From an uncultured Shimia sp. (lineage in GTDB: Bacteria; Pseudomonadota; Alphaproteobacteria; Rhodobacterales; Rhodobacteraceae), in the NCBI RefSeq assembly GCF_947498095.1, contig NZ_CANMJE010000002.1, forward strand, positions 372,001 to 436,000: 64,000 bases of DNA. The letters are read 5' to 3'. Every line of letters begins with the position of its first letter. Position 1 is the first letter of the stretch. The translations under genes were made by a program, and so were the position numbers. The notes below the pieces were generated by a model. The model was not told the origin of the DNA. It saw nothing but the letters and a program-made list of their open reading frames with translations, and did not search any database. Positions 1 through 8,799 of this stretch are shown one piece after another.

Positions 1-582
1 GATGCGAACACTGCCGTTTCTACCATAGACAATTTCCCCATTTGCAAGAGTGTTTCCGGTCCAGTCAACTGAGATTAGATTGTTCCAGCTATCACCAAAA
101 TCGACCCAATAGCCCGATTGCTTCTTGATTTGCGTGTTGTTCGTCTCTCCCCCGTGCAGCTTTGCAACACTTGTGGTGGCGTCAGTCAAGACCGTTCCTA
201 GCAGGTCGTCCAAGAAAAACGTCGCAGAGATCTTTGTTGCATCCGCAAACGTGCCAATGACAGTCAACACATTGTCACCGTGCGGAGTATTACCTAGCAG
301 CGAAAAGTAGAAGAAATCCAAATTGAAAGGATCAGGAGTAGCGTCTGCTACTGGTGCATCGTAGGTCATGGTAGTGACCTCACCCTGCGTTATCTCCTGA
401 AGGCACCGCCCGCCCCAACATTTTGTGTCATTGGATGTCTTTACTGGTGAGAAGATAAAATCATTCTCCACCCATGGGTCCGGGTTTCCATTTGCACCAT
501 CGAAATTCATCACAGCTGCATTTGCAGACGGCACGGCTATTACACCCAAAATCAAGGCAAATAGTGCATTTCTAACTCTCAT
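1..582 (-). CDS. Secreted protein of unknown function, 3' end outside window
   Basis: An open frame of 194 codons runs without a stop from an ATG at 582 to the window edge, so the C-terminus is missing. A strong Shine-Dalgarno (GGGGGAG) lies about 5 bases before the ATG. Residues 1-22 form a classical Sec signal peptide: Arg-rich start, hydrophobic stretch LFALILGVIAV, cleavage site SANA-A. The mature part contains two cysteines (CWGGRC, about residues 53-58) and many Asp, Asn, Thr and Gly residues, in a beta-rich style like secreted proteins that carry a C-terminal sorting tail. That tail, if present, lies outside the window. Exported protein is well supported; function is unknown. Base composition is A/T-richer than the core genes from 3246 onward. 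Confidence 0.75.
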   Translation of the reverse strand, partial: MRVRNALFALILGVIAVPSANAAVMNFDGANGNPDPWVENDFIFSPVKTSNDTKCWGGRCLQEITQGEVTTMTYDAPVADATPDPFNLDFFYFSLLGNTPHGDNVLTVIGTFADATKISATFFLDDLLGTVLTDATTSVAKLHGGETNNTQIKKQSGYWVDFGDSWNNLISVDWTGNTLANGEIVYGRNGSVRI

Positions 583-749
583 AACAATCTCCCCCTGTAC
601 ACTTCAAAATGACTTTGGGTATTCTCAGCCCAAAATGAAATTTGGGCAAGATTGCCACAAAATTGACGCAATTGCAATAATCGAAACACAAGCTCAAGCT
701 TTCCGTGCATGCCTTTTTGGCTTAGTCAGAATTCATTTTTGGCTCATCT

Positions 750-861
750 GAAACAATGACCTGCTAAATCACCTCATTGGAGTGATAGGGGAAACGATAC
801 TCGAAGACCCGCACCACGACACTGTCCGCATAACGGCCTTGGCCCATCTTGCTGCGAATGG
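750..861 (-). other. Possible C-terminal gene remnant in the 583-861 gap
   Basis: The gap between the secreted-protein gene and the RelE-like ORF contains no full gene. On the minus strand a 39-codon open stretch ends in a TAG near 760 and reads like real protein (for example SKMGQGRYADSVVVRVFEYR), but it is blocked upstream by an in-frame stop. It may be the tail of a gene cut off by a rearrangement. I cannot name the family and it could be chance. Nothing else was seen between 583 and 750 apart from the divergent promoter region of the secreted protein. Confidence 0.25.
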
Positions 862-1185
862 TTGAGATCGAAAAATATAACGACTAGCGATCAGGCGAAG
901 TTGGATGCCAAGGTTGGTGCAATTGAAGGGATTGCTGGGAGCCTACCCCCGGACTGGCTGAAGAAGTACAAGACTACCGACTTGAATGAATTGAAGGTCA
1001 GGGGGGATCACAAGCAGCTCCGCCCTTTATGTGTAGTGCTGCCCGAGCGGCGCATAGTTTTGTTGGTCGGCGCTGTTGAGAAGGGTGGGAAGATTAATAG
1101 GGGAGACCTAAAAAGTGGAAAGAATGCGGCAGATGAGTTGGAAAATGGCCTCGGAACGACAATGGGTTACTGGGAAGATACGTAG
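862..1185 (+). CDS. RelE/HigB-like toxin candidate
   Basis: This 107-residue protein starts at a TTG. Its central region (about residues 40-95) matches the pattern of RelE/ParE/HigB-fold toxins: Leu-Lys-Val, then RPLCVVLP, then a hydrophobic strand RRIVLLVGAVEKGGK, then a basic or polar helix. Toxins of this fold normally cleave ribosome-bound mRNA or inhibit gyrase. No clear antitoxin gene follows. The next ORF is in the same reading frame, separated by one TAG and one codon, and itself lacks a good start. Either this is an orphan toxin beside a decayed TPR gene, or both belonged to one longer gene. The weak TTG start, missing antitoxin and A/T-rich context make functionality uncertain. Confidence 0.45.
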   Translation: MRSKNITTSDQAKLDAKVGAIEGIAGSLPPDWLKKYKTTDLNELKVRGDHKQLRPLCVVLPERRIVLLVGAVEKGGKINRGDLKSGKNAADELENGLGTTMGYWEDT

Positions 1186-1188
1186 GCT

Positions 1189-3005
1189 TTGGAGCCGGCT
1201 TTCCTCAAAGGCTTAAAGCTGGCGAAGAAAGCTGATAAACGCTTCAATGAGGATCTCAGAAAGCCCCGTTTCAACAAACCTATAGATGCCCGTCAACTTT
1301 TGCCACAAATGCTGGAAAAATCAAAACTCGGCGAGACAGAGTTTGTCGAATGCGGGCTAGAAGCTGACGCCATCTACGAACGGATCGCGAATTCAATTCC
1401 GCGAGATTCTTTCTTCCGAAAAGAGCATTTCGACGCGCTAAGGGATTTGTGTTTACCCATTCTAGCTGAAATGTGCCGAGACCGAAGGCTCAAAGCTGCT
1501 TTGGAAGTACCTCTCACTAAAGAACAGTTGGCGCAGCTAAGAAAGCTGGTTTCTCAAGGCGAAGAACAACAAGCCACTTTGCAGGAAATATTGGAACGAG
1601 TGGGAAGCCTAGAGAATGCTGTGGCGGACTCACACACGCTATCACTAGACGAACATAAAGCTTTAACGAAACTCTTTGGCTCTAGAAATATTGAAACCAA
1701 GGAAGAGATTGTTAGCTTTCTGACCGTCAAAGCTCGTCAGTTTTCCAGCCTCAAATCTGAACTTGACGACTTGAAGGGGGCCAGCGAGAGAATTGGCAAT
1801 ATCCACTCAGCTGCATTGGCGAAATTGAGACAGTTGGACTTGGAAGCAGCCGAGGCGCTAATTTCCAATGCAAAGGATGTTAAAAGGGAGAATGTTCTAG
1901 CGCCAGCAATTCTACAAAACGCTCAATTGTTGTTGACCGAAGCTAGAATTGCATTGTTTTAGGGGGACGTTGAAAGTGCCTACAGAACACTTTCTGTCGC
2001 GGCAGATAGCTTCTTAGCAATGGGTTCGGATCAGCCAGTAATGATGCGAAGCGTTTATGAGCAAATGCTTACGGAGTACGGCAATCATTTTGGCAGGGAG
2101 GGTTGTGACTACTCTCTAAAGCTGATGAAAGATGCACTTCAAAAATTGATCGAGGCTCACAGCGCGAAGCATATCATGCGGTCCAGATGGACTTGGGAGA
2201 TATTTATATGCATTTGACAGACACCGCTGTTGGAGACGATGCAAAGAAATACGCCTCATTGTCTGAGAAGCATCTTGAAGAAGTGTTGAAAGAATCTGGA
2301 GAATTGTCAGACGAGAACGCACCACTAAGCGACGTATTCAATGGGGCGATGGCCAAGAATAATTTGGCAAACGTTGTGAAGTTGCGCACACGTTTCTACA
2401 AAAATAGGAATAGGCGAATGGCGCTGTTGAGAAAATCAATTAATCTACGGACGTCGGCGCTGGAAGTCTTCACAGCCAAAGATTTTCCAAAAGAACCCGC
2501 AATGGTTAACCAAAACCTTGTGTCCGACTATGGTAGGTTGGTAGAGAAAACTCTGGAGCAACCTGAAACATCACGACCAAACCTTAGCCTTGCGTTCCAA
2601 CACGGCATGGCAGCGCACGACTATTACATTGAAAACAATATGTATTGGGAACTGTTTAACGTTTGTTTGGACCTAGCTAATTTTTCCATGGATACATTTA
2701 GAACTGGAGGGCGCGTTACTGAAGACATGTTAAAAGTAGCTAATGGCTTTCTTGAAGCTGCTGAAGCGTTGGTGGATGTAGACAAAAACCCGATTTATTG
2801 GGCCAAAATTCAGGTCAATCGTTCAGCAATTCTCTTTGTCGAGGCCACAACACTCAATGGGGATGCGCGGGAGAATACTTGTAGAGAGGCACTTTCTTGC
2901 GTTGATCAAGCTTTAGCAAAGCTTGAAAATGACATATACGGTCACGCATACCAAAATGCTTTATTGGCAAAAGACAATTTATTGAAAATGCTGGAAAGCG
3001 ATTAG
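1189..3005 (+). pseudogene. Decayed TPR-type helical-repeat gene (one amber stop, one frameshift)
   Basis: Three open segments read as one ancestral protein of about 600 residues. Segment 1 (1189-1959) ends at a TAG. The same frame continues from 1963 with GDVESAYRTLSVAADSF and runs to about 2170, where the protein-like text moves to the frame used by 2187-3005 (YHAVQMDLGDIYMHL, to the TAG at 3003). The content is helical and Ala/Leu/Glu-rich. Segment 1 has a coiled-coil-like region (about residues 100-210), and the rest has TPR-like pairs such as NNLANVVKLRTRFY and RSAILFVEATTLNGD. The first segment starts with a TTG and no Shine-Dalgarno, so the 5' end is probably lost too. No function can be assigned. 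It belongs to the A/T-rich accessory block. A sequencing error at the frameshift cannot be excluded. Confidence 0.7.
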
Positions 3006-3245
3006 CTTTCAGCACGTCAATCCACAATCACGCCATCGCATTATCTGAGTGGTGACTGCTTCGAAACTAGTGCATAACGCTAGTACACATCAACGGCGGC
3101 GCATTCTTGAAAATTGTTTAAAATCAATGAGATGAATCTGGTGAAGAAGATTTCGAGGCTCTCTCGACCCACCGTTCTTACCCACAGTTCAAAATGAAGA
3201 TGCCACCTTGGCTGCGCGGCATTTCTGTTGCAGAGGCGAAAGCCG

Positions 3246-4229
3246 TTACTTCTCGTAATGCCCTGTCTGGTGCCAGCGCCAGGCGTCAGCAACCATGGTC
3301 TGCATGTCTGAGCGGGACGGGGACCAGCCCAGCAGCTGTTGTGCTTTGGTCGATCCCGAGACAAGTTTTGTGCAATCCCCGGCACGTCGCGGACCCTCAG
3401 TGTAGGGCACGATGCGATTTGTGACGGCGCGGGATTGGTCGATCACTTCTCGCACAGTAAATCCCTTGCCAGTGCCCAGATTGAACACTTCGGACGGGTT
3501 GCCGTCCAACAGCCATTTCAGACCCAGTACATGCGCATCAATCAGGTCGCTAACATGTACGTAGTCGCGAATGCAGGTGCCGTCAGGTGTATCGTAATCA
3601 GTGCCAAAGATCATGAGCGCATCACGACGACCATCAATTGCGTCGAGCATCAGCGGAATCAAATGGGTTTCTGGGCGATGAAATTCGCCGACCTCAGCTT
3701 CGGGATCACCACCGGCCACGTTGAAATAGCGAAAGATGACATGCCTCAGACCAGAGGAGGCGTCAAAATCCTTAAGCATATCCTCGATCGCGCGTTTCGA
3801 GGCGCCATAGGCGTTAATTGGATGCTGTTCTATGGTTTCGTCCAAGAGCACGTTGTCATGCTCACCATATGTGGCGCAAGTTGACGAAAATACAAAGCTT
3901 TCACAGTCAGCCGCCGCTGCCGCTTCGATCAGGTTCAATGATCCACCAGCGTTGTTTCGCCAGTACAGGCCGGGCTCAGCCATACTTTCACCCACTTGGC
4001 TTAGAGCGGCGAAATGCATGACGGCGATTGGGGCGTACCGGGCGAATACGTCGTCCAACCGGGCACGGTCTAACAGGTCGCCCTGTTCAAAAGGTCCAAA
4101 CTTCACCGCGTCCTGCCAACCGGTACTCAGATTGTCATAGGTGACAGGTGTGAAACCGGCCGCTTTCAGGGCCTTGCAGGCATGTGAGCCGATGTAACCG
4201 GCGCCGCCGGTGACGAGCACATTTGACAC
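3246..4229 (-). CDS. galE: UDP-glucose 4-epimerase
   Basis: GalE interconverts UDP-glucose and UDP-galactose using bound NAD, supplying sugars for surface polysaccharides. The 327-residue protein has the Rossmann NAD motif GGAGYIGSH at residues 8-16, the catalytic Ser/Thr segment SSTCATYGE (about 115-123) and the Tyr-x3-Lys pair in YGASK (Y141, K145), so it is an extended short-chain dehydrogenase of full family length. It lies 18 bases downstream of galU on the same strand, a natural pair because GalU makes its substrate. Its 3' end faces the accessory block at 1-3245 and marks where ordinary core sequence begins. Confidence 0.95.
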   Translation of the reverse strand: MSNVLVTGGAGYIGSHACKALKAAGFTPVTYDNLSTGWQDAVKFGPFEQGDLLDRARLDDVFARYAPIAVMHFAALSQVGESMAEPGLYWRNNAGGSLNLIEAAAAADCESFVFSSTCATYGEHDNVLLDETIEQHPINAYGASKRAIEDMLKDFDASSGLRHVIFRYFNVAGGDPEAEVGEFHRPETHLIPLMLDAIDGRRDALMIFGTDYDTPDGTCIRDYVHVSDLIDAHVLGLKWLLDGNPSEVFNLGTGKGFTVREVIDQSRAVTNRIVPYTEGPRRAGDCTKLVSGSTKAQQLLGWSPSRSDMQTMVADAWRWHQTGHYEK

Positions 4230-4247
4230 GCGGGGCTGCTCCTTGGA

Positions 4248-5141
4248 TTATTCTGCGGCTTTTCGGGAAACTGCGATTTCGTCGAGATAACTCAACAAAT
4301 CATCGCGCAGGTCATCGCGCGCCAGACCAAAGGCTACTGTCGCCTGCAAAAAGCCGGATTTTGACCCACAGTCATAACGCTGGCCGCGGAACCGGTAGCC
4401 ATACACACCTTTTTCGGTACCAATCTGTTTGGCGATCGCATCGGTGAGTTGAATTTCTCCTCCAGCGCCTGCATCCTGCCTGTTCAAATTGCGCAGCACG
4501 TCAGGGGTCAGGATATAGCGCCCGATCACGGCGAGGTTTGAGGGGGCGTCTTCGGCTTTGGGCTTTTCGACCATGCCTTTGACCGACACCAAAGATCCCA
4601 TGTCATCTGCAACGTCGAGCACACCATAGGATGACGTCTTTTCTTGCGGCACTTCCATCGCCGCAACCATGCAACCGCCGGTTTCCTCGTAGACATCAAG
4701 CATCTGCTTGAGGCAGCCCTGTTCGCCATCGATGACGTCGTCCGGCAAGATGACGGCGAAGGGTTCGTTTGCAATGAGTCGTCGGGCGCAATGCACGGCG
4801 TGACCAAGGCCCAGTGCGCGGTGCTGGCGAATGTAAGCAATAGCGCCACTGTCCATGTTGGTGGATTTCAGAATACGCAACAGGTCATCTTTGCCCTTCT
4901 TGCGAAGCTCCTGTTCCAGTTGAGGCGCGTGGTCAAAGTAGTCTTCCAAAGCGCTTTTGCCGCGGGACGTTACAAAGATGAATTCTTTGATGCCCGCCTC
5001 ACGGGCTTCGTCAATCGCATATTGGATCAACGGGCGATCTACCAAAGTCATGATTTCCTTGGGAATTGCCTTAGTCGCTGGAAGGAAACGCGTTCCCATA
5101 CCAGCAACCGGAAAAATGGCTTTGGTTAGTTTCTTGCGCAT
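4248..5141 (-). CDS. galU: UTP--glucose-1-phosphate uridylyltransferase
   Basis: GalU makes UDP-glucose from UTP and glucose 1-phosphate in the cytoplasm. The nucleotidyltransferase signature GMGTRFLPATKAIPKE is present near residues 14-29, followed by the family's VDRPLIQYAIDEA region, IILPDD-like nucleotide-binding loop (FAVILPDDVI) and EKP segment. I chose the ATG at 5141 (MRKKLTK); a TTG two codons upstream is possible but less likely. The Shine-Dalgarno is weak. It is first in a two-gene unit with galE. About 220 bases upstream, before the next gene, hold no other ORF and presumably its promoter. Confidence 0.95.
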   Translation of the reverse strand: MRKKLTKAIFPVAGMGTRFLPATKAIPKEIMTLVDRPLIQYAIDEAREAGIKEFIFVTSRGKSALEDYFDHAPQLEQELRKKGKDDLLRILKSTNMDSGAIAYIRQHRALGLGHAVHCARRLIANEPFAVILPDDVIDGEQGCLKQMLDVYEETGGCMVAAMEVPQEKTSSYGVLDVADDMGSLVSVKGMVEKPKAEDAPSNLAVIGRYILTPDVLRNLNRQDAGAGGEIQLTDAIAKQIGTEKGVYGYRFRGQRYDCGSKSGFLQATVAFGLARDDLRDDLLSYLDEIAVSRKAAE

Positions 5142-5367
5142 CGTCAAACTCGTAATAATTTTTCGCTCGATGTGGCTGTACCACTTGCGAAAATCTTACT
5201 TTACAACGCCTTGAATGGCAATGAAATAACCCTGCAAGAGTCTGCCTTGTTCTGCCGGCAAGGCCCTGTCAGAGCAATAGGGCTGCGGTCGCGAGTACGG
5301 GCTTGGGGGTGTTTGGCGGGGGCCACGCTATGATCGAGGACATGGCCCCGCCGAAGGGTGTTCTGGG

Positions 5368-5550
5368 TCAGCTGTCGGGTGCGCAGACCGTGCCGCCGGT
5401 TTCTGAACTCATAAGGCTGTAGCCTTCCATGCAGTATGCATTGCCGGCTTTGTCAAAGGTGGGCTGCATGTTGACCGGTTCCGGGTCAGGTGTAGAACAG
5501 GCGGCCAAAAGCAGCGCAGTAGCAGATGTTAGTACAAGTGGTCTCAGCAT
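5368..5550 (-). CDS. Small lipoprotein
   Basis: A 60-residue protein with a lipoprotein signal: charged start, hydrophobic core, and lipobox LLAAC with the acylated Cys at about residue 18. The remainder is short, with two further cysteines (YCMEGY and TVCAPDS) that could form a disulfide in the periplasm. An AAGGA Shine-Dalgarno precedes the ATG. Small lipoproteins of this style are common in Rhodobacterales, but no function can be given. It stands alone, convergent with nothing, between galU and the tRNA genes. Confidence 0.75.
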   Translation of the reverse strand: MLRPLVLTSATALLLAACSTPDPEPVNMQPTFDKAGNAYCMEGYSLMSSETGGTVCAPDS

Positions 5551-5750
5551 GGCGGAATATCCTTATTCATTCTAGGTGACTCGCATAGCATCATGGATTT
5601 AACAAAACCCCAAATCGCATGGGCAAAAACACGCTCTTGGCTTGCTGGTAAAATATTTCAAACCGCCTCGATTAATCCGCTTGACGTGCCATGCGGCGCG
5701 GCATAAACCACGGCTCACGCTGAAGGGCACCGCCCTGATGCGGGCAGTGA

Positions 5751-5827
5751 GCGGTTGTAGCTCAGTTGGTTAGAGTGCCGGCCTGTCACGCCGGAGGTCG
5801 CGGGTTCGAGCCCCGTCAACCGCGCCA
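5751..5827 (+). tRNA. tRNA-Asp (GTC), copy 1
   Basis: A 77-base cloverleaf including an encoded CCA tail. The acceptor stem GCGGTTG pairs with CAACCGC, the T-arm contains GGTTCGAGCC, and the anticodon loop CTGTCAC places GTC at 5785-5787, giving Asp. It is identical over all 77 bases to the second copy 74 bases downstream. Confidence 0.97.
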
Positions 5828-5901
5828 CCGCTGCCAGCCCCGATCCGGGGTGCCTGTCGGCAAACGGATCATTGCCGAAAGGCACGTCGAAAGACCTATG
5901 C

Positions 5902-5978
5902 GCGGTTGTAGCTCAGTTGGTTAGAGTGCCGGCCTGTCACGCCGGAGGTCGCGGGTTCGAGCCCCGTCAACCGCGCCA
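5902..5978 (+). tRNA. tRNA-Asp (GTC), copy 2
   Basis: Same 77-base tRNA as the copy at 5751-5827, with anticodon GTC at 5936-5938 and encoded CCA. The spacer between copies is not duplicated, so this is a gene pair kept identical rather than a fresh duplication of the whole segment. The 3' end lies 103 bases before the Hint-domain gene. Confidence 0.97.
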
Positions 5979-6081
5979 CTTTCATTTTGAAATCAACACA
6001 AAATGCCTGGTAGCTGCCACAATCGTGGCCGTTTGTCCCTTTAAGGATTTGTTTGACACAAAGCTTTAAAACGGACGCCTT

Positions 6082-7176
6082 ATGGCAGACCCTTACATCT
6101 CTGAAGTAAAGTATCTCGGCGGTCCAAGCCTCGATTTCATTGAGATCGTGGTCGATGAGGGTACAGATGTCAGCGATATTCTGGTCACGGTCTACAATCC
6201 TGGTGGGTCGGTGCGGACGGTCAACACGCTTGAGACCTATGCCACGACCGTCAATGGCTTTGATGTTTACATCATCAACAACGTTGATTCCTCGACATTT
6301 AGTGGCCTGAACAAAAGCGGAGCCGTATCGCTCAGCGAGAATGGCACGGTCTACCAGTTCATCTCGTTTGATGACGGGGCACCGGTGACGGCTAACGGTG
6401 GGGCTGCAGATGGCGAAACGTCGACCCAGATTGGTCAGGCCGGCGCCGGGGAATCCCTCGAAGGGACGCCAGGCGGAGGCTACACCACACAGACCGACCC
6501 CAACGAAGGGGATATTCCCTGCTTCCTCGCTGGAACGCGCATCGCCACGCCCAAGGGGGAGGTCGCCGTTGAAGACTTGCAACGCGGTGACCTTGTGCTT
6601 GACGCCTTTGGCAATCTTGTTGCCGTGCGCCAGGTTTTGTCGCGCAGGGTCGCAGGGCATCAGGCGCGCAAGGATCTGAAGCTGCGCCCCATCTGCATCA
6701 AGGCAGGCGCCCTTGGTGAGGGGATGCCAGAGCGGGACCTATTTGTTTCGCGCCAGCACCGCATCATGGTGTCGTCACCAATTGCCTCGCGTATGCTGGA
6801 CAGCGCGCAGGTTCTTGTCGCTGCGCACCAGTTTGTCGGTGCGCCGGGCGTCGACTTTGTCGGGCCCGCAGAGCAATTCGTGTACCACCACCTGCTGCTG
6901 GAACGGCATGCCGTCGTTTTGGCCGAAGGTGCACCCTGTGAGAGTTTTCTGGTGGCGTCGCAATCGATGATCTCGATAACGCAGGAGTCTCGGGAAAAGG
7001 TTATTGCGGACTTCCCTATGGCCAAATGCCCGACGTACGCCGCGCCGTCAGCACTGCCGATCCCACATCGCAAAAAACAGGCGCGGCTGATTGCGCGCCA
7101 CATTAAGAACGCCAAAGCCTTTTTGTCAGAGGACAGTGTTGCGGCCCCGTCAAACACATTTGGCAGGGCCGGATAG
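6082..7176 (+). CDS. Hint-domain (Hedgehog/intein-type) protein
   Basis: A 364-residue protein. The N-terminal part (about 1-130) starts DPYISEVKYLGGPSLDFIEI and resembles lamin-tail-like beta domains of secreted proteins. The Hint domain begins at the nucleophile position C147 in PCFLAGTRIATPKGEVAVEDL, followed by the RGDLVL block, SRQHRIMV and HHLLLERHAVVLAEG. This is the Hint_2 arrangement frequent in Rhodobacterales. Hint domains catalyse an N-to-S acyl shift and can cleave the upstream peptide bond. Only about 70 basic residues follow, without an obvious effector domain. No Sec signal is visible; type I secretion is possible but no Ca-binding repeats are seen. The substrate or partner is unknown. 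It directly follows the two tRNA-Asp genes. Confidence 0.85.
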   Translation: MADPYISEVKYLGGPSLDFIEIVVDEGTDVSDILVTVYNPGGSVRTVNTLETYATTVNGFDVYIINNVDSSTFSGLNKSGAVSLSENGTVYQFISFDDGAPVTANGGAADGETSTQIGQAGAGESLEGTPGGGYTTQTDPNEGDIPCFLAGTRIATPKGEVAVEDLQRGDLVLDAFGNLVAVRQVLSRRVAGHQARKDLKLRPICIKAGALGEGMPERDLFVSRQHRIMVSSPIASRMLDSAQVLVAAHQFVGAPGVDFVGPAEQFVYHHLLLERHAVVLAEGAPCESFLVASQSMISITQESREKVIADFPMAKCPTYAAPSALPIPHRKKQARLIARHIKNAKAFLSEDSVAAPSNTFGRAG

Positions 7177-7181
7177 GTTGG

Positions 7182-8555
7182 TCAGCGCGTCAATTCATGC
7201 AAAATGCGCGCCCAAGACCGTGTGCCTTTGTGAAAGCTTTCCAAGTCGTATTTCTCATTTGGCGAGTGGATTTGATCGTCGTCCTTGCCAAAACCGATCA
7301 GCATCGAATCCACACCCAGGATATCCTTGAAATACCCCGCAATCGGGATCGAGCCACCACAGCCGACGTATGCCGCAGGACGTGGCCATTCGTCTGACAA
7401 AGCTTTGCGGGCTTTCTCAAAGGCCGGATCATCAATTGTCATTTGTGATGCGGGTGATCCCTTTTCAGTACGATACTCAACCGTGAAACCCGCGGGCAGG
7501 TTGCTTTCTAGGTAATTGCGGAAACTCTCGCGAATCTTATCCGGGTCCTGCTGGCCCACCAGACGGAACGACAGTTTGGCCGAGGCCTGACTGGGCAGAA
7601 CAGTTTTGAACCCGTCTCCGGTATAGCCGCCCCAAATGCCGTTCACATCGCAGGTGGGACGCGACCAGATCTGTTCAAGTGGCGTGCGGTCCTGTTCGCC
7701 GGCAGGCTCTTTCAGTCCTACATCACCCAGATAGGTCTCGTGGTCAAAGTTCAGGCCCTGCCATTGTGCGCGAATCTCGTCGGCGAGTTCCGGCACGTCT
7801 TCGTAAAAGCCCGGCACCGTGACAGCACCTGTTTCGTCATGAAGGCCGGCAAGGATTTTTGACAAAACCCGGATTGGGTTCATTGCCAACCCGCCATACA
7901 TGCCCGAATGGAGATCGCGGTCGGGACCAGTGATGGTAAAGTCTTCCCCGAGCAAACCGCGCAACTGCGTGGTGATCGCAGGAACCGCACTTTCGAACAA
8001 TCCAGTGTCGCAGATCAGCGCAATATCCGTTGTCAGCTCTTTGGCGTTTTCCTGCATGAAGGGCACAAGTGAAGGCGAGCCTGATTCTTCTTCGCCTTCG
8101 AGGAAAAACGTAATTTTGCAGGGCAGGGAGCCATGAACGGCCTTCCATGCGCGGCAAGCTTCGATAAAGGTCATCAACTGCCCCTTATCGTCTGATGAAC
8201 CGCGTCCGCGGATCACCTTGCCTGCCGGGGTTTCTTCGATGGCGGGATCAAACGGATCGCGGTCCCACAAGTCCAAAGGGTCAACCGGCTGCACATCATA
8301 GTGACCGTAGAACAGAAGGTGGGGACCGGGGCCATCGACATGACCTACAACCATGGGGTGGCCCTGGGTGGGGCGCTTTTCCGTAGTAACACCAAGAGTT
8401 TGCAGGTCGGAGACCAGCCAATCTGCCGCGTTGTCGCAGTGATCTTTAAAGGCGGGATCCGTTGAGATCGAAGGGATTCTCAGCAAATCCAACAAGCGAT
8501 CCGTGGCCTCGCCAATGTCTGAATCAATACGCTCAAGTACAGTTTCTAGTGTCAT
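7182..8555 (-). CDS. M20-family metallopeptidase (dipeptidase-like)
   Basis: A 457-residue cytoplasmic zinc peptidase of the M20/ArgE/DapE/CPG2 superfamily. Zinc-site motifs are in order: FYGHYDVQP (H85, D87), GRGSSDDKGQ with the bridging Asp, and the catalytic EGEEESGS, then IPIAGYF and a late His (DQIHSPNEKYD). The insert between motifs fits the dimerisation domain. The length and the HYDVQP signature fit the dipeptidase/carboxypeptidase branch rather than acetylornithine deacetylase. It is convergent with the Hint gene (5 bases apart) and divergent from hemA. Precise peptide substrate is not predictable. Confidence 0.9.
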   Translation of the reverse strand: MTLETVLERIDSDIGEATDRLLDLLRIPSISTDPAFKDHCDNAADWLVSDLQTLGVTTEKRPTQGHPMVVGHVDGPGPHLLFYGHYDVQPVDPLDLWDRDPFDPAIEETPAGKVIRGRGSSDDKGQLMTFIEACRAWKAVHGSLPCKITFFLEGEEESGSPSLVPFMQENAKELTTDIALICDTGLFESAVPAITTQLRGLLGEDFTITGPDRDLHSGMYGGLAMNPIRVLSKILAGLHDETGAVTVPGFYEDVPELADEIRAQWQGLNFDHETYLGDVGLKEPAGEQDRTPLEQIWSRPTCDVNGIWGGYTGDGFKTVLPSQASAKLSFRLVGQQDPDKIRESFRNYLESNLPAGFTVEYRTEKGSPASQMTIDDPAFEKARKALSDEWPRPAAYVGCGGSIPIAGYFKDILGVDSMLIGFGKDDDQIHSPNEKYDLESFHKGTRSWARILHELTR

Positions 8556-8653
8556 GTTCTGTGCGCCTCTGCAGTCTTTAAACTCGAAAATCCGGGCGAG
8601 CCTAGCAGGGTTTGCAGGACTGTCCAGCAGTGCCGAAAGCCCGGGTGGTTGCC

Positions 8654-8667
8654 TTGACTTGTGTCAA
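8654..8667 (+). promoter_or_regulatory. FNR/Dnr-type operator upstream of hemA
   Basis: TTGACTTGTGTCAA is a perfect TTGAC-N4-GTCAA dyad, extended to 7-base arms by flanking CC and GG. It matches the CRP/FNR-family half-site pattern recognised by FnrL or Dnr-type regulators in Rhodobacterales. It lies about 133 bases before the hemA start in the region shared with the divergent peptidase gene. Oxygen control of hemA by FnrL is known in Rhodobacter; binding here is inferred. Confidence 0.65.
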
Positions 8668-8799
8668 GGTTCCGCCTCGCGGCAAAATGTAACCTGTTGT
8701 GCAAATGGTGTGCGCGATATATCCATTCAGACACTTGAATGATTATGAGCCGGAAACGCGCATCCTCCGGGCTCGTGATTAAATGCGGAGGGGACACCC

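Noticed and set aside
5872-6069. Open frame across the second tRNA-Asp gene
   Set aside because: It is created by the tRNA sequence itself; no start signal and no protein-like tail.
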